DNA of 64,000 nt, taken from the NCBI GenBank assembly GCA_017427885.1, contig JAFRRW010000011.1:62001-126000 (forward strand), read 5' to 3'. The notes under the pieces were generated by a model that ran no database searches, had not been told where the DNA came from, and saw only the letters and a list, made by a program, of their open reading frames with translations. Below, piece after piece: positions 8,306-16,730 of this stretch. Position numbers and translations under genes: made by a program. Numbering within the stretch: the stretch's first letter is position 1; each line of letters begins with the position of its first letter. The stretch comes from Bacteroidales bacterium (GTDB taxonomy: Bacteria; Bacteroidota; Bacteroidia; Bacteroidales; UBA932).

Positions 8306-8406
8306 ATGGTTGTTGATTTCTTTGTGGATTTCTTTTCCGGCAAGGGCGGATTTATTCGGCAAAGAATAGGTAACTTCGCTGTATAATCAATACAGCGCGC
8401 TACCTT

Positions 8407-8925
8407 ATGACAGACAAGGAACTTGTAGGACATCTTCGGACTGTCCCCGATTTTCCTGTGAAAGGAATCCTGTTTTGGGATGTCACCACCCTTTTCAAAG
8501 ATCCCGAGTCATTCTCGGAGGTGGTCGACCGCATCTGCAACATTTACAAAGACAAGGGAATAACGAAAGTCGCCGGCATCGAATCCAGAGGGTTCATAGC
8601 CGGCGCCGCCGTTGCTGACAGGCTGGGCGCCGGTTTCGTGCCTATCAGGAAACCAGGCAAACTGCCCGCCGAGACCGTCTCGGCATCCTATGACAAGGAA
8701 TACGGCAAGGATACCATCGAGATCCACGCCGACGCCATCGGTCCCGACGACGTGGTCCTCATCCACGACGACCTCCTCGCCACCGGAGGCACCGCCATCG
8801 CCGCAGTCGAACTTGCCAGGAAGTTCAATCCCAGGAAGGTTTACGTCAACTTCATCATCGACCTCAAGGAATTCGATATGCTCGACAAGATCCCGGCCGA
8901 GTCCACTTCCCTTCTTTCTCTTTAG
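8407..8925 (+). CDS. apt: adenine phosphoribosyltransferase
   Basis: A 172-residue enzyme joining adenine to PRPP to give AMP. The type I PRPP loop VLIHDDLLATGGT is at residues 117-129, and the N-terminal PDFPVKGILFWDVTTLF block and ESRGFIAG are diagnostic. It is the first gene of a plus-strand run with a DUF5020 outer membrane protein and a nucleobase permease, a purine uptake and salvage unit. The 100 bases before it are AT-rich but contain no exact -7 consensus. Confidence 0.95.
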   Translation: MTDKELVGHLRTVPDFPVKGILFWDVTTLFKDPESFSEVVDRICNIYKDKGITKVAGIESRGFIAGAAVADRLGAGFVPIRKPGKLPAETVSASYDKEYGKDTIEIHADAIGPDDVVLIHDDLLATGGTAIAAVELARKFNPRKVYVNFIIDLKEFDMLDKIPAESTSLLSL

Positions 8926-8961
8926 AAATATTTTATATTCAACAACTTATACAAAAAACCC

Positions 8962-9699
8962 ATGTTAAAGAAACTCTTCTTCGTCGCCTTGGCGACATTC
9001 GGCCTGGCCGTCGGGGCAAAGGCCCAGACCAACGTCCAGCTGTTCTACGATTTCGGTAAGGACCGTCAGTATGTGACCACCACATTCGAGATGTTCAAAG
9101 CTGACAAGTTCGGAGACTTCTTCTTCTTCATCGACCACTACTACAACTCCACGAACAAGGATTACAAGGTCGATCATGCCAGCAGCGCCATCAACGGCAG
9201 TTACTTCGAAATCGAGCGTGGTATCAACTTCTGGCAGGAAAGCAGCCTCAAGGACCTGAGCGGCCATCTTGAATATGACGGAACTACCTGGGGCCAGGGA
9301 ACCTGGTGCTTTGGCGCCAAGTATTTCCTCCACTCACAGGATTTCTCCAACATGCTGACGCTCTATGCGATGTTCGAGACCTTCCGCGGATTCGGAGAGG
9401 CCGACATCCCCATCAAGTTCACCGCAGTCTGGAGCATGGCCGACCTATTCGGCGTCAAGGGCCTGACTTTCAAGGGCTTCGCCGACCTGTGGGGCAACAA
9501 TTGCACCTGGATCCAGGATGATCTCTCCGTCAAGACTACCCATTGGACCTTCCTCACGGAGCCTCAGTTGTGGATGAACCTCGGCAGTGCGTTCGACGGC
9601 CACCTCGACATCGGAGGTGAGATAGAGATTTCCTGCAACTTCGCCGGAAACAAGGGTTTCATGGTAAATCCCTGCGCAGGTCTTAGGTGGACATTCTAA
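8962..9699 (+). CDS. DUF5020 family outer membrane protein (Tsx-like)
   Basis: A 245-residue secreted protein with a signal peptide ending near VGAKA-QTN (residue 21). The mature part is rich in short amphipathic strands (LFYDFGK, FFFFIDHYY, GTWCFGAKYFL, FKGFADLWG) and ends in an aromatic WTF, like an outer membrane beta-barrel. DUF5020 members resemble the nucleoside-specific Tsx channel. Position between apt and a nucleobase permease (13 bases before it) supports a role as purine channel; that is inference from family likeness plus context. Confidence 0.8.
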   Translation: MLKKLFFVALATFGLAVGAKAQTNVQLFYDFGKDRQYVTTTFEMFKADKFGDFFFFIDHYYNSTNKDYKVDHASSAINGSYFEIERGINFWQESSLKDLSGHLEYDGTTWGQGTWCFGAKYFLHSQDFSNMLTLYAMFETFRGFGEADIPIKFTAVWSMADLFGVKGLTFKGFADLWGNNCTWIQDDLSVKTTHWTFLTEPQLWMNLGSAFDGHLDIGGEIEISCNFAGNKGFMVNPCAGLRWTF

Positions 9700-9712
9700 A
9701 ATCTGAACCATA

Positions 9713-11053
9713 ATGACTAAATTCTTCGAAAGATCCTTCGGTTTCAAGACCGGAGAGAACAACGTAAGGACGGAGATAGTCGCCGGTATTACCACCTTCC
9801 TTACGATGGCCTACATCCTGGCCGTCAACCCCGGAATCTTCAGCGCCCTGCCCGGCATGCCCGGCGGTTCGGTCTTCACCGCCACCGCCCTTGCCGCCAT
9901 CGTCGGTACGCTGGTGATGGCCCTCTACGCGAAGAAGCCCTTCGCCCTCGCCCCCGGAATGGGACTGAACGCCTTCTTCGTCTACACGGTCTGCCTCGGA
10001 ATGGGACACACCTGGCAGTTCGCCCTCACGGCGGTCTTCATTGAGGGTCTCCTCTTCATCATCCTGACCGTGACCAAGGTGCGTACCTGGCTCCTCAACG
10101 CCATTCCCGGTACGCTGAAGAAGGCCATCGGCGCAGGTATCGGCCTATTCATCGCCTTCATCGGCCTCCAGAACGCCGGTATCATCGTCAACAATGACGC
10201 CACCCTCGTCAGCCTCGGCCACGTGACCGAAGGCAAGGCCCTCGTGGGCATCATCGGTCTCGTGATCACCGCTGGCCTGGTGATGGCAAAGGTACGCGGA
10301 GGTATGCTCATCGGTATCCTTCTCACCGCCATAGCCGGCCTCTTCATCAAGGATCCCGCAACGGGAGACGCCGTCACCCAGCTCCTCCGCAACGAGGCAG
10401 GGAACATCAAGCTGCTCTCCCTCCCTGACAGCATCGAGCCCATCTTCTGCAAGTTCGAATTCTCCCAGATCATTTCCTGGGATATGCTGGCGGTGGTGTT
10501 CACCTTCCTCTTCATCGATATGTTCGATACGATGGGAACCATCATCGGCGTCCATCAGGGTGCCGGTCTTGCCGAGAAGGATGAGATCCCGGGTCTTGAG
10601 AGGATGTTCCTCGCCGACTCCGTAGCCACCGTGGCCGGTTCCTGCTTCGGTACCTCCACCACCACGACCTACGTCGAGAGCGCATCCGGTGTAGGCGAAG
10701 GCGGACGTACGGGCCTCACGGCCTTCTCGACGGCCATCTGCTTCGCCCTGGCCCTCCTGTTCAGCCCCATCTTCCTCGCGATCCCCGGCGCAGCCACGGC
10801 TCCCGCCCTCGTGATCGTCGGCGTGATGATGATGCCTTCCGTGAAGCGCATCCACTGGGACGACTACTGCAAGGCCATCCCTGCCTTCCTGACCATCATC
10901 CTGATGCCGCTCGCCTATTCCATTTCCGACGGTATCCTCATCGGCGTCATCGCCTATGTGGCCACCCACGCCGTCAGCGGAAGGTTCAAGGACATCTCGA
11001 TTCCGATGTGGGTGCTTGCGGTCCTGTTCATATGTAAGTATATCTTCATATAA
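9713..11053 (+). CDS. NCS2-family hypoxanthine/guanine-type permease (AzgA-like)
   Basis: A 446-residue inner membrane protein with many hydrophobic helices. The start RSFGFKTGENNVRTEIVAG, the segment LTMAYILAVNP and FALAPGMGLNAFF are signatures of the AzgA/PbuG branch, which takes up hypoxanthine, guanine or adenine with protons. DMFDTMGT and FGTSTTTTYVES are further NCS2 signatures. Last gene of the apt operon; a strong hairpin follows. Which base it prefers cannot be told. Confidence 0.92.
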   Translation: MTKFFERSFGFKTGENNVRTEIVAGITTFLTMAYILAVNPGIFSALPGMPGGSVFTATALAAIVGTLVMALYAKKPFALAPGMGLNAFFVYTVCLGMGHTWQFALTAVFIEGLLFIILTVTKVRTWLLNAIPGTLKKAIGAGIGLFIAFIGLQNAGIIVNNDATLVSLGHVTEGKALVGIIGLVITAGLVMAKVRGGMLIGILLTAIAGLFIKDPATGDAVTQLLRNEAGNIKLLSLPDSIEPIFCKFEFSQIISWDMLAVVFTFLFIDMFDTMGTIIGVHQGAGLAEKDEIPGLERMFLADSVATVAGSCFGTSTTTTYVESASGVGEGGRTGLTAFSTAICFALALLFSPIFLAIPGAATAPALVIVGVMMMPSVKRIHWDDYCKAIPAFLTIILMPLAYSISDGILIGVIAYVATHAVSGRFKDISIPMWVLAVLFICKYIFI

Positions 11054-11094
11054 CGGAATCACACTAGTACCTGACCGTCAGGCAGATCATCAAC

Positions 11095-11130
11095 TTCACC
11101 CACCCCGAAAAGAGGTGGGTGAAATTTTAT
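11095..11130. terminator. bidirectional terminator
   Basis: A perfect 10-bp stem TTCACCCACC/GGTGGGTGAA (11095-11104 and 11114-11123) is followed by ATTTTAT. It lies between the convergent permease and dehydrogenase genes. Confidence 0.8.
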
Positions 11131-11165
11131 AATGACCTGAGTATCTGAGTTTTAAGTGGTTCCGG

Positions 11166-12110
11166 TTATTCAGAGGCCCGGCCTTCGAGCCAAGTGCGGA
11201 TGTTGTCGGCGATCATCCCGACCAGCCTCGCACGGGCCTCGACGCTGGCCCAGGCCGTGTGGGGCGTGAAGCGGAAGCGTTCGGGACGGGCCGTGTGCAG
11301 GAGCGGGTTGTCGGAGGGAAGGGGCTCTTTCGAGAAAACGTCCATGGCGGCGCCTCCGATGGCGCCTTCCCCGACAACTTTGGCAAGGGCGACCTCGTCC
11401 ACTATGCCTCCTCGTCCCATATTGACGATGAACGCCGTCGGCTTCATCAGCCTGAGTTCCCTCTCTCCTATCAGCCCGGCCGTCCTGGCGTTGTAGGGGG
11501 CGTGGATGGAGATTACGTCGGAAGAGGACATCAGTTCGTCGAGAGGTACGCAGGGATATTCCTTGCAGTGGCCCGTGCCGGAGGTGGAATAATAAATCAC
11601 CTTCATTCCGAAGGCCGAAGCCACCTTCGCCACCCGGGAGCCTATGTTTCCCATTCCGACCACTCCGTATGTCTTCCCGGCCATCTCGATGAAAGGCCTT
11701 GACACATCGGTGAATATAGGGCTTCGGGAATATTTGCCCGACTTGACGAAATCGTCGAAATAGGGGGCGTTGCCCATAAGGGAGAGCACGTGCATGAAGG
11801 TCGCCTGCACCACGGAATCGGTGGAATATCCGGCGACGTTCTTCACCGGAATTCCCCTCGAGGCGCACTCCTCCAGGTCGATGTTGTTAACCCCCGTGGC
11901 GGCCTCGCAGACGAGTTTCAGCCTCGGAGCGGCAGCCAGGAGGCGCTTGTCGACGATTATCTTGTTGATGATGAGCACGTCGCAGTCACCCACCCTTTCG
12001 AGGGCCTCCTCCGGGGTGGAAGTCGGGTAGCAGACCAGTTCGCCAAGCGCGGCTATCGGATCCAAAGGGGTGTCCCCCATAGTGGATGCGTCCAGATAAA
12101 CGATTTTCAT
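11166..12110 (-). CDS. D-2-hydroxyacid dehydrogenase
   Basis: A 314-residue NAD-dependent oxidoreductase acting on a 2-keto acid such as hydroxypyruvate or glyoxylate. The Rossmann motif GMGNIGS is at 152-158, and the catalytic set is R233 (NMGRGG), E262 (FSKEPL) and H284 (TPHTAWAS). Length fits the glycerate/glyoxylate reductase group; the substrate is not certain. It is divergent from the sialidase-like gene with only 26 bases between them. Confidence 0.88.
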   Translation of the reverse strand: MKIVYLDASTMGDTPLDPIAALGELVCYPTSTPEEALERVGDCDVLIINKIIVDKRLLAAAPRLKLVCEAATGVNNIDLEECASRGIPVKNVAGYSTDSVVQATFMHVLSLMGNAPYFDDFVKSGKYSRSPIFTDVSRPFIEMAGKTYGVVGMGNIGSRVAKVASAFGMKVIYYSTSGTGHCKEYPCVPLDELMSSSDVISIHAPYNARTAGLIGERELRLMKPTAFIVNMGRGGIVDEVALAKVVGEGAIGGAAMDVFSKEPLPSDNPLLHTARPERFRFTPHTAWASVEARARLVGMIADNIRTWLEGRASE

Positions 12111-12121
12111 ATTTTTTGTTT

Positions 12122-12129
12122 TATCTTTG
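12122..12129 (+). promoter_or_regulatory. -7 element close to the sialidase-like start
   Basis: TATCTTTG ends 7 bases before the ATG at 12137, so transcription should begin at or next to the start codon, giving a leaderless or near-leaderless mRNA. Confidence 0.55.
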
Positions 12130-12136
12130 ACAATAT

Positions 12137-13192
12137 ATGAAAAAAATTAGGATACTTATTGCTTTGGCCGTTTTAGCCCTGACGGCCTGCGGAAAGAAAG
12201 ACCCCGAAATCGTCCTCAAGGAACTGATATTTCCCGAAACCCTCTCGGAGCCGTACTCCCACTGCCACGCCTCAACCCTGGCGTGGACCCCGGAAGGCCT
12301 TGCGGCGGCCTGGTTCGGCGGTGGTAACGAAGGGGACCCTGCCGTCAAGATATGGTTCTCGAAGAATGTGGACGGGAAATGGACCGAGCCCGTGATGGTA
12401 GCGGAAGGAAAGGACGGAGATAAAGTCGTAGCCTGCTGGAATCCAGTCCTCTGGCAGGTCCCCGGCGGGCCTCTCAGGCTCTGGTACAAGGCCGGACCGA
12501 GGGTCGTGCGCTGGTGGGGGGAAACCAAGGAGTCCATCGACGGAGGAAGGACCTGGTCCGAGGCTCAAAGGCTTCCGGAAGGATATCTCGGCCCCATAAA
12601 GAACAAGCCTTTCCTTTCCTCCGACAACGTCCTCATCTGCCCTTCCAGCACCGAGTATCCCAACGAAGACTGGAAACTCCATTTCGAGTTCTTCCCTCCA
12701 TCGGGAGCGCCTGAAGGCCTGTCGATGACTCCGGAACTCGATGATCCCGAAGATCTCCGGGCCATCCAGCCCTCCATCCTCGACCACGGGAAAGGCCGGC
12801 TGCAAGCCCTCGCACGGAGCCGTTTCGGAGGCCTTGTCACGACCTGGTCCACCGACAACGGCAAGACCTGGGGACCGGTGGAAAAGACGGGGACCAACAA
12901 CCCGAACTCGGGCATTGACGCGCTGACACTGAGGGACGGACGTTTCCTCCTGGTGTACAACGACACCCCAGTGGGAGAAGGCCAGTGGACGGGACGCAGG
13001 AGTCCGATTAGCGTGGCGGTTTCCCGGGACGGTATCAACTGGACCAAACTGATGGACCTGGACGCCTTGGCCGAGGACGAGAGGGGTGAACTTTCCTATC
13101 CGGCCGTAATACAGGCTCCCGACGGCCTCGTGCATATTTCGTACACGTTCAGCCGCCGTTCAATCCGTCACGTCGTACTGAAAGTAGAGTAA
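12137..13192 (+). CDS. sialidase/BNR-repeat lipoprotein
   Basis: A 351-residue lipoprotein (Cys18 in LTACGK) with a beta-propeller of the sialidase type. Asp-boxes are visible as SIDGGRTW (133-140) and STDNGKTW (238-245), with a weaker SRDGINW later. The segment AWFGGGNEGDPAV is typical of the bacterial exo-alpha-sialidase-like group that includes many proteins not shown to be sialidases. The Arg triad cannot be assigned with confidence, so sialic acid as substrate is a family guess. Its stop is 4 bases from that of the convergent GH99-like gene. Confidence 0.8.
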   Translation: MKKIRILIALAVLALTACGKKDPEIVLKELIFPETLSEPYSHCHASTLAWTPEGLAAAWFGGGNEGDPAVKIWFSKNVDGKWTEPVMVAEGKDGDKVVACWNPVLWQVPGGPLRLWYKAGPRVVRWWGETKESIDGGRTWSEAQRLPEGYLGPIKNKPFLSSDNVLICPSSTEYPNEDWKLHFEFFPPSGAPEGLSMTPELDDPEDLRAIQPSILDHGKGRLQALARSRFGGLVTTWSTDNGKTWGPVEKTGTNNPNSGIDALTLRDGRFLLVYNDTPVGEGQWTGRRSPISVAVSRDGINWTKLMDLDALAEDERGELSYPAVIQAPDGLVHISYTFSRRSIRHVVLKVE

Positions 13193-13196
13193 TCCG

Positions 13197-14405
13197 CTAA
13201 TCGTATTTCCCGTCGAGGACGTCCCTTACGGCCTCGAGATAGCCGTAGCCGTTCTTCATATCCGGCAGCAGGTAACTGCCCTCCACCCACTCGTTCCAGG
13301 CGTTTATCATCATGAAACGGGGCTGGTCGGTATGGTCCTCCATATATTTCTTCGCCTTGGAAAGGAAGGTGGCGAAGGCCTGGGGGGTATTGTTGAATTG
13401 GGTGACGTCGCCCTCTCCCTTCCCCGGGAACCTGGGGGTGTCGTCCCAACCTATGGATACGCAGGGAAATACGGGAATGTCGAACACTTCGTCCATCTGC
13501 CGCCGGATGTCGATGCCGTTCTTTCCGTGAACCAGATAGTCAGGATCGAACCCTCCCATATTGTACAGGGCCTCGCTGTCGATGCCCAACGCTTCGATGA
13601 TCTTCTGCATCCCGAGGACCGTTTCCTCGCTCATAAGGGAACCTCCTCCCTGGATCTGCTGCAGGTGCAGTCCCGGGAAACCGGCCTTTACGACCTCCTC
13701 CCGCATATAGGCAACCGCCTTGGCGGCCCCTTCCAATGAACCGAAACTCCGGATAAGGTTGCCTACGGAGAAGATTCCAAGCACTGGGCAGCCGTCGATC
13801 TTTACGTATTCCGGCCGGGTGAAATACTGCGAGATTATCCTGGCGGTTATCTTCTTCATGGAGTCCCAGTCCACATCCGGGCTGAACAGGAGATTCCCGT
13901 TGTCCCCCCACTTGTGATAGTTCCAATAGTTGTAAACCACGTCGTGGTTCGCCCACATTATGTAGAAATTCATCTTGTTGTGGCTGGGGGCCTTGAGGAA
14001 GCCGTCGTCGAGGGCGCTCTCCAGGTATGGGCCGCTGTAGCCGTCCTCGGTGGAGTACCAGTACCAGTCATATATGAAGGTGTTGATACCGTATTTGAGG
14101 GCGGTCCGTATCCATTTTTCGACCACGACGGGATCGTCGTCCATCTCATAGCCCCAGAGCGGCTGGCGCGGCTGGTAGTGTCCGGAGAAACGCGGGTTGC
14201 CCTTCTTGATGACCTCCCACTCGCCTGTCCCATCTTCCCAAAGCCAACGATGTGCGAGAGAATCATCGTGGCAGGAAGGCCAGATGTAGGCGCAAACATA
14301 GGTTTTCCCTGCGGCCTTGTCCGACTTGCCCCCGCTGCAGGCGACGGACAGGGCCACGACAGCCGTCAGCACGGCGGCGAAAGACAGATTGATGATTCTA
14401 TTCAT
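13197..14405 (-). CDS. GH99-like (WbsX-type) lipoprotein
   Basis: A 402-residue lipoprotein with signal peptide and Cys23 (LSVACS). YVCAYIWPSCHDD, GINTFIYDWYWYS, INAWNEWVEGSYLLPD and GYLEAVRD are the signature blocks of the GH99/WbsX-like family; GH99 enzymes cut internal alpha-mannoside bonds in N-glycans or mannan. E in NEWVEG is the candidate catalytic acid of this motif. With the GH92 genes this fits mannan or N-glycan use. An AT-rich stretch with TATATTTA about 40 bases upstream is one base off the -7 consensus. Confidence 0.82.
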   Translation of the reverse strand: MNRIINLSFAAVLTAVVALSVACSGGKSDKAAGKTYVCAYIWPSCHDDSLAHRWLWEDGTGEWEVIKKGNPRFSGHYQPRQPLWGYEMDDDPVVVEKWIRTALKYGINTFIYDWYWYSTEDGYSGPYLESALDDGFLKAPSHNKMNFYIMWANHDVVYNYWNYHKWGDNGNLLFSPDVDWDSMKKITARIISQYFTRPEYVKIDGCPVLGIFSVGNLIRSFGSLEGAAKAVAYMREEVVKAGFPGLHLQQIQGGGSLMSEETVLGMQKIIEALGIDSEALYNMGGFDPDYLVHGKNGIDIRRQMDEVFDIPVFPCVSIGWDDTPRFPGKGEGDVTQFNNTPQAFATFLSKAKKYMEDHTDQPRFMMINAWNEWVEGSYLLPDMKNGYGYLEAVRDVLDGKYD

Positions 14406-14563
14406 ATTGGATATTAGGTTCAGATTGTAGACTATTGATGTAAATATAGGGAATTCCTACCGGATTTCCAGCCCGTGGCTTGCCTTTTCGGTTCATTATC
14501 ATTATTTTTATACGGATGTCGGCCAAAATGTAATCTTATTAGTATTTCGAATAGTCAGATCGT

Positions 14564-15913
14564 ATGGACAGGAGAGAGTTTATCAAATCGTCAGCCGTTA
14601 CTGTTGCAGGGCTGGCTGCTGCGCCCGGGCTTTTCGCTCAGGAAGTGCACGCGGGTGTGATTCTGCCGGGTGCCGTACCGACTGATGGAAAGGCCGGAAC
14701 AGTCTCTACCGGTGTCGAAAACCATCTCAAGGTCAGTTCCTATGTAAGGGAACCCTCCCATAAGATTCCGGTAGTTGCTTCGCCGGATGTCGTCGTGGTC
14801 GGAGGCGGTGCGGCCGGTGTAGCCGCGGCTGTCTGTGCGGCAAGGGGTGGTTCCAGCGTCCTTCTTATCGAAAAGACGAACTATCTCGGTGGGCTTTGGA
14901 CCGGCGGTCTCGTACTTCCGGTACTCGCCACTCACGGCAAAGGCAAGAACGAGCCTTGGGACAAGGCCGTGAAGGGTGTCTGTGCAGAAGTTTGCGACAT
15001 TCTGCTCGACAATGGATGGGCTGTCAATCCGCTCGATCCCAAGGTCGACCCCGAGGCCACCAAGTATCTGCTCGACAAGATGATCTATGAGGCCGGCGTA
15101 CAAGTTCTCTATAACGCTACTGCGGCGGGCGTAACGATGTCCGGCGACAGGATCGAGTCCGTTCTGGTCGACTGCTCTACAGGCCGGCTTGCCATCAGAT
15201 GCCGCATGGTCGTGGATGCTAGCGGCGATGGCCTGGTGTTTACGTGGGCCGGAGATCCTTTCGAAGCGAGACGCTACCATATGAGCATCCTCGGCCGCGT
15301 GGGTGGTTGTCCAGCCACGAACGAGACCAGCCCTGTTCGCGAAATGAGGACAGAGATCTCCGGGACCCGTGACGCCATGGACGGACTCGATATCTTCAAG
15401 GTTTCCGAAAAGCAGCAGCAGGGCCGGTTCGCCATTTGGGAAAAAGTCCAGCAGTTGAAAAAGAAGAAGGGTTATGAAAACGCCTACCTGATGGAAGTCG
15501 CCCCCACGACAGGTGTCCGTGTCACGCGTGTACTCGACAGCCTTCATAATGTAACCCTCGAGGACTCGATGGAGTGGGTCGAGTATCCGGACGTAATCGG
15601 TATGTCCGGTGTCTGTGATCCCTTTATGTACAAGGGACGCGAAATTACCCGGCAGGAGCGCCCGGTGTGGCAGATTCCGTATCGCTCCCTGTTGCCCAGG
15701 CAGACCCAGAACCTGCTGGTTGCCGGACGCTGCTTCGGTTACGACCAGGGGATAACCTGGGATGCCCGTGAGATCTCCACCTGTATGGTGACGGGCCAGG
15801 CTGCAGGCGTCGCCGCTTCCATAGCGGTAAACGCCCGCTGTGCGGCCAAAGACGTCGACATCGCCCTGCTGCAGAAGAAGCTCCGCGAGGCCGGTGTCAG
15901 GCTCGATTTCTAA
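14564..15913 (+). CDS. Tat-exported FAD-dependent oxidoreductase
   Basis: A 449-residue protein. The start MDRREFIKSSAVTVAG is a twin-arginine signal, so it should be exported folded with FAD. The FAD loop VVVVGGGAAG is at 76-85, followed by LIEKTNYLGGLWTGG; the C-terminal NLLVAGRC and TGQAAGVAA complete the FAD-dependent oxidoreductase family (pfam12831 type). The substrate is unknown. Codon choice has visibly more NNT codons (GGT, GTT, CGT, GCT) than neighbours, which could mean recent acquisition. It stands beside the tRNA-Ser(CGA) repeat region. The 158 bases before it show no clear consensus promoter. Confidence 0.85.
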   Translation: MDRREFIKSSAVTVAGLAAAPGLFAQEVHAGVILPGAVPTDGKAGTVSTGVENHLKVSSYVREPSHKIPVVASPDVVVVGGGAAGVAAAVCAARGGSSVLLIEKTNYLGGLWTGGLVLPVLATHGKGKNEPWDKAVKGVCAEVCDILLDNGWAVNPLDPKVDPEATKYLLDKMIYEAGVQVLYNATAAGVTMSGDRIESVLVDCSTGRLAIRCRMVVDASGDGLVFTWAGDPFEARRYHMSILGRVGGCPATNETSPVREMRTEISGTRDAMDGLDIFKVSEKQQQGRFAIWEKVQQLKKKKGYENAYLMEVAPTTGVRVTRVLDSLHNVTLEDSMEWVEYPDVIGMSGVCDPFMYKGREITRQERPVWQIPYRSLLPRQTQNLLVAGRCFGYDQGITWDAREISTCMVTGQAAGVAASIAVNARCAAKDVDIALLQKKLREAGVRLDF

Positions 15914-15956
15914 CCTGGCAGCCAAAATAATATCTACATACGTCCAAGGCATTACG

Positions 15957-16274
15957 TCATCGCCTGTCCTCCTTCTTCTTGAACATATAGCACGCTACCC
16001 TCCCGTCAGGGGCGCTGAAATTGTACCCCTTCTCGCCGTGAATGACCTTCGGCCTCAACTCACAATAAGGGGATTCGAATAACTGGTTCTTCCTTGTCTT
16101 GCGTCCCATCCTCTGGTGAATGCAATCGTGGCAACGAAAGATTCTCGACTTGCCCGCCTTCTTCATCTTCTTGACAATTACTTTCCGCTTATAATACAAA
16201 GCGGTGCAATCGTCAGGGACAATGTATGTCCCTTCGTTCAGTGTTTCTATCTTCTTCATCTTTAATGGTTTCAT
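15957..16274 (-). CDS. small Cys-containing protein of unknown function
   Basis: A 105-residue basic protein; an alternative ATG at 16259 gives 100 residues. The frame continues upstream into the 86-nt repeat, but that stretch has no protein character, so I took the first ATG after it. Four Cys in the second half (FRCHDCIH, SPYCEL, VACYMF) could bind a metal. No signal peptide or membrane segment. I do not recognise the family. It lies between the FAD oxidoreductase (convergent) and the repeat region of tRNA-Ser(CGA). Confidence 0.55.
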   Translation of the reverse strand: MKPLKMKKIETLNEGTYIVPDDCTALYYKRKVIVKKMKKAGKSRIFRCHDCIHQRMGRKTRKNQLFESPYCELRPKVIHGEKGYNFSAPDGRVACYMFKKKEDRR

Positions 16275-16367
16275 TATGCATTGTAGTCTATAGAGCATAC
16301 ACCCCAGCACCCACTGTCCCTGAAAAGGCGGGAATCGCCGTCTTGTTCTTCTGTGTGTAGGCCCCCT

Positions 16368-16453
16368 GCGGGAGATGTCCCTAAAATCGTCAGAGTACCC
16401 GCAAATACGGCCATTTTTGCGGGAGGTGTCCCTGAAATTGGGACATCTCCCGC
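16368..16453 (+). repeat. 86-nt nested palindromic repeat, copy B
   Basis: Terminal arms GCGGGAGATGTCCC and GGGACATCTCCCGC (16368-16381, 16440-16453) pair perfectly, with an inner hairpin CCCGCAAA/TTTGCGGG around CGGCCA. Same orientation as copy C, opposite to copy A. It lies upstream of the small Cys protein and at the far end of the tRNA-Ser(CGA) cassette. Confidence 0.85.
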
Positions 16454-16500
16454 ACCTAGAGGGGGAAACAGTCAAAAAATGTCGAAACGGAGGGGGGAAA

Positions 16501-16577
16501 AGTTCAAATCTCTACTTCTCCGGGATTCCGCTCCCTACGGTCGCGCTATCCCCACCCGCTTTCAGCTAGGCTTGCAA
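16501..16577 (+). repeat. tRNA-tail mimic repeat, locus 2 distal copy
   Basis: The first 22 bases match the T-arm and 3' acceptor strand of tRNA-Ser(CGA) at 19 of 22 positions, inverted relative to the gene. They are followed by GGGATTCCGC and a tail ending in GGCTTGCAA. Forty-one bases (16512-16552) are identical to the copy at 16794-16834. Confidence 0.75.
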
Positions 16578-16730
16578 GAAGTTTTCGGCGTGGCTTTCAA
16601 GAGATTCCGACGGAACTTGAAAGAAGTTCGTAGCAGGGCGTGCAAGAAGTCTGTGGCGGGCTTGCAAGAAGTTCGTGGCGGGGTCTGAAAGCAGTGCGTG
16701 GCGGGGTCTGCAAAACGATTCGGAGCGAAG
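16571..16730. repeat. seven-unit tandem array of a 22-24 nt repeat
   Basis: Units begin at 16571, 16594, 16616, 16639, 16661, 16684 and 16707. Most start CTTGCAAGAAGT or a near variant and end GTGGCGGGG. Unit lengths of 22, 23 and 24 are not multiples of three, and all frames break, so this is non-coding. A single TTGCAAGC stretch stands at the matching place of the tRNA-Ser(UGA) locus. Confidence 0.8.

Noticed and set aside
16275..16475. N-terminal extension of the small Cys protein into the 86-nt repeat
   Set aside because: The extra residues are the translation of repeat copy B and have no protein character.
16353..16688. Open frame on the plus strand across the repeat region
   Set aside because: It runs through palindrome B and the 23-nt array, whose unit lengths are not multiples of three, so no repeated peptide is formed.
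16571..16730. Possible CRISPR array
   Set aside because: Units are adjacent 22-24 nt tandem repeats without unique spacers, and there are no cas genes.
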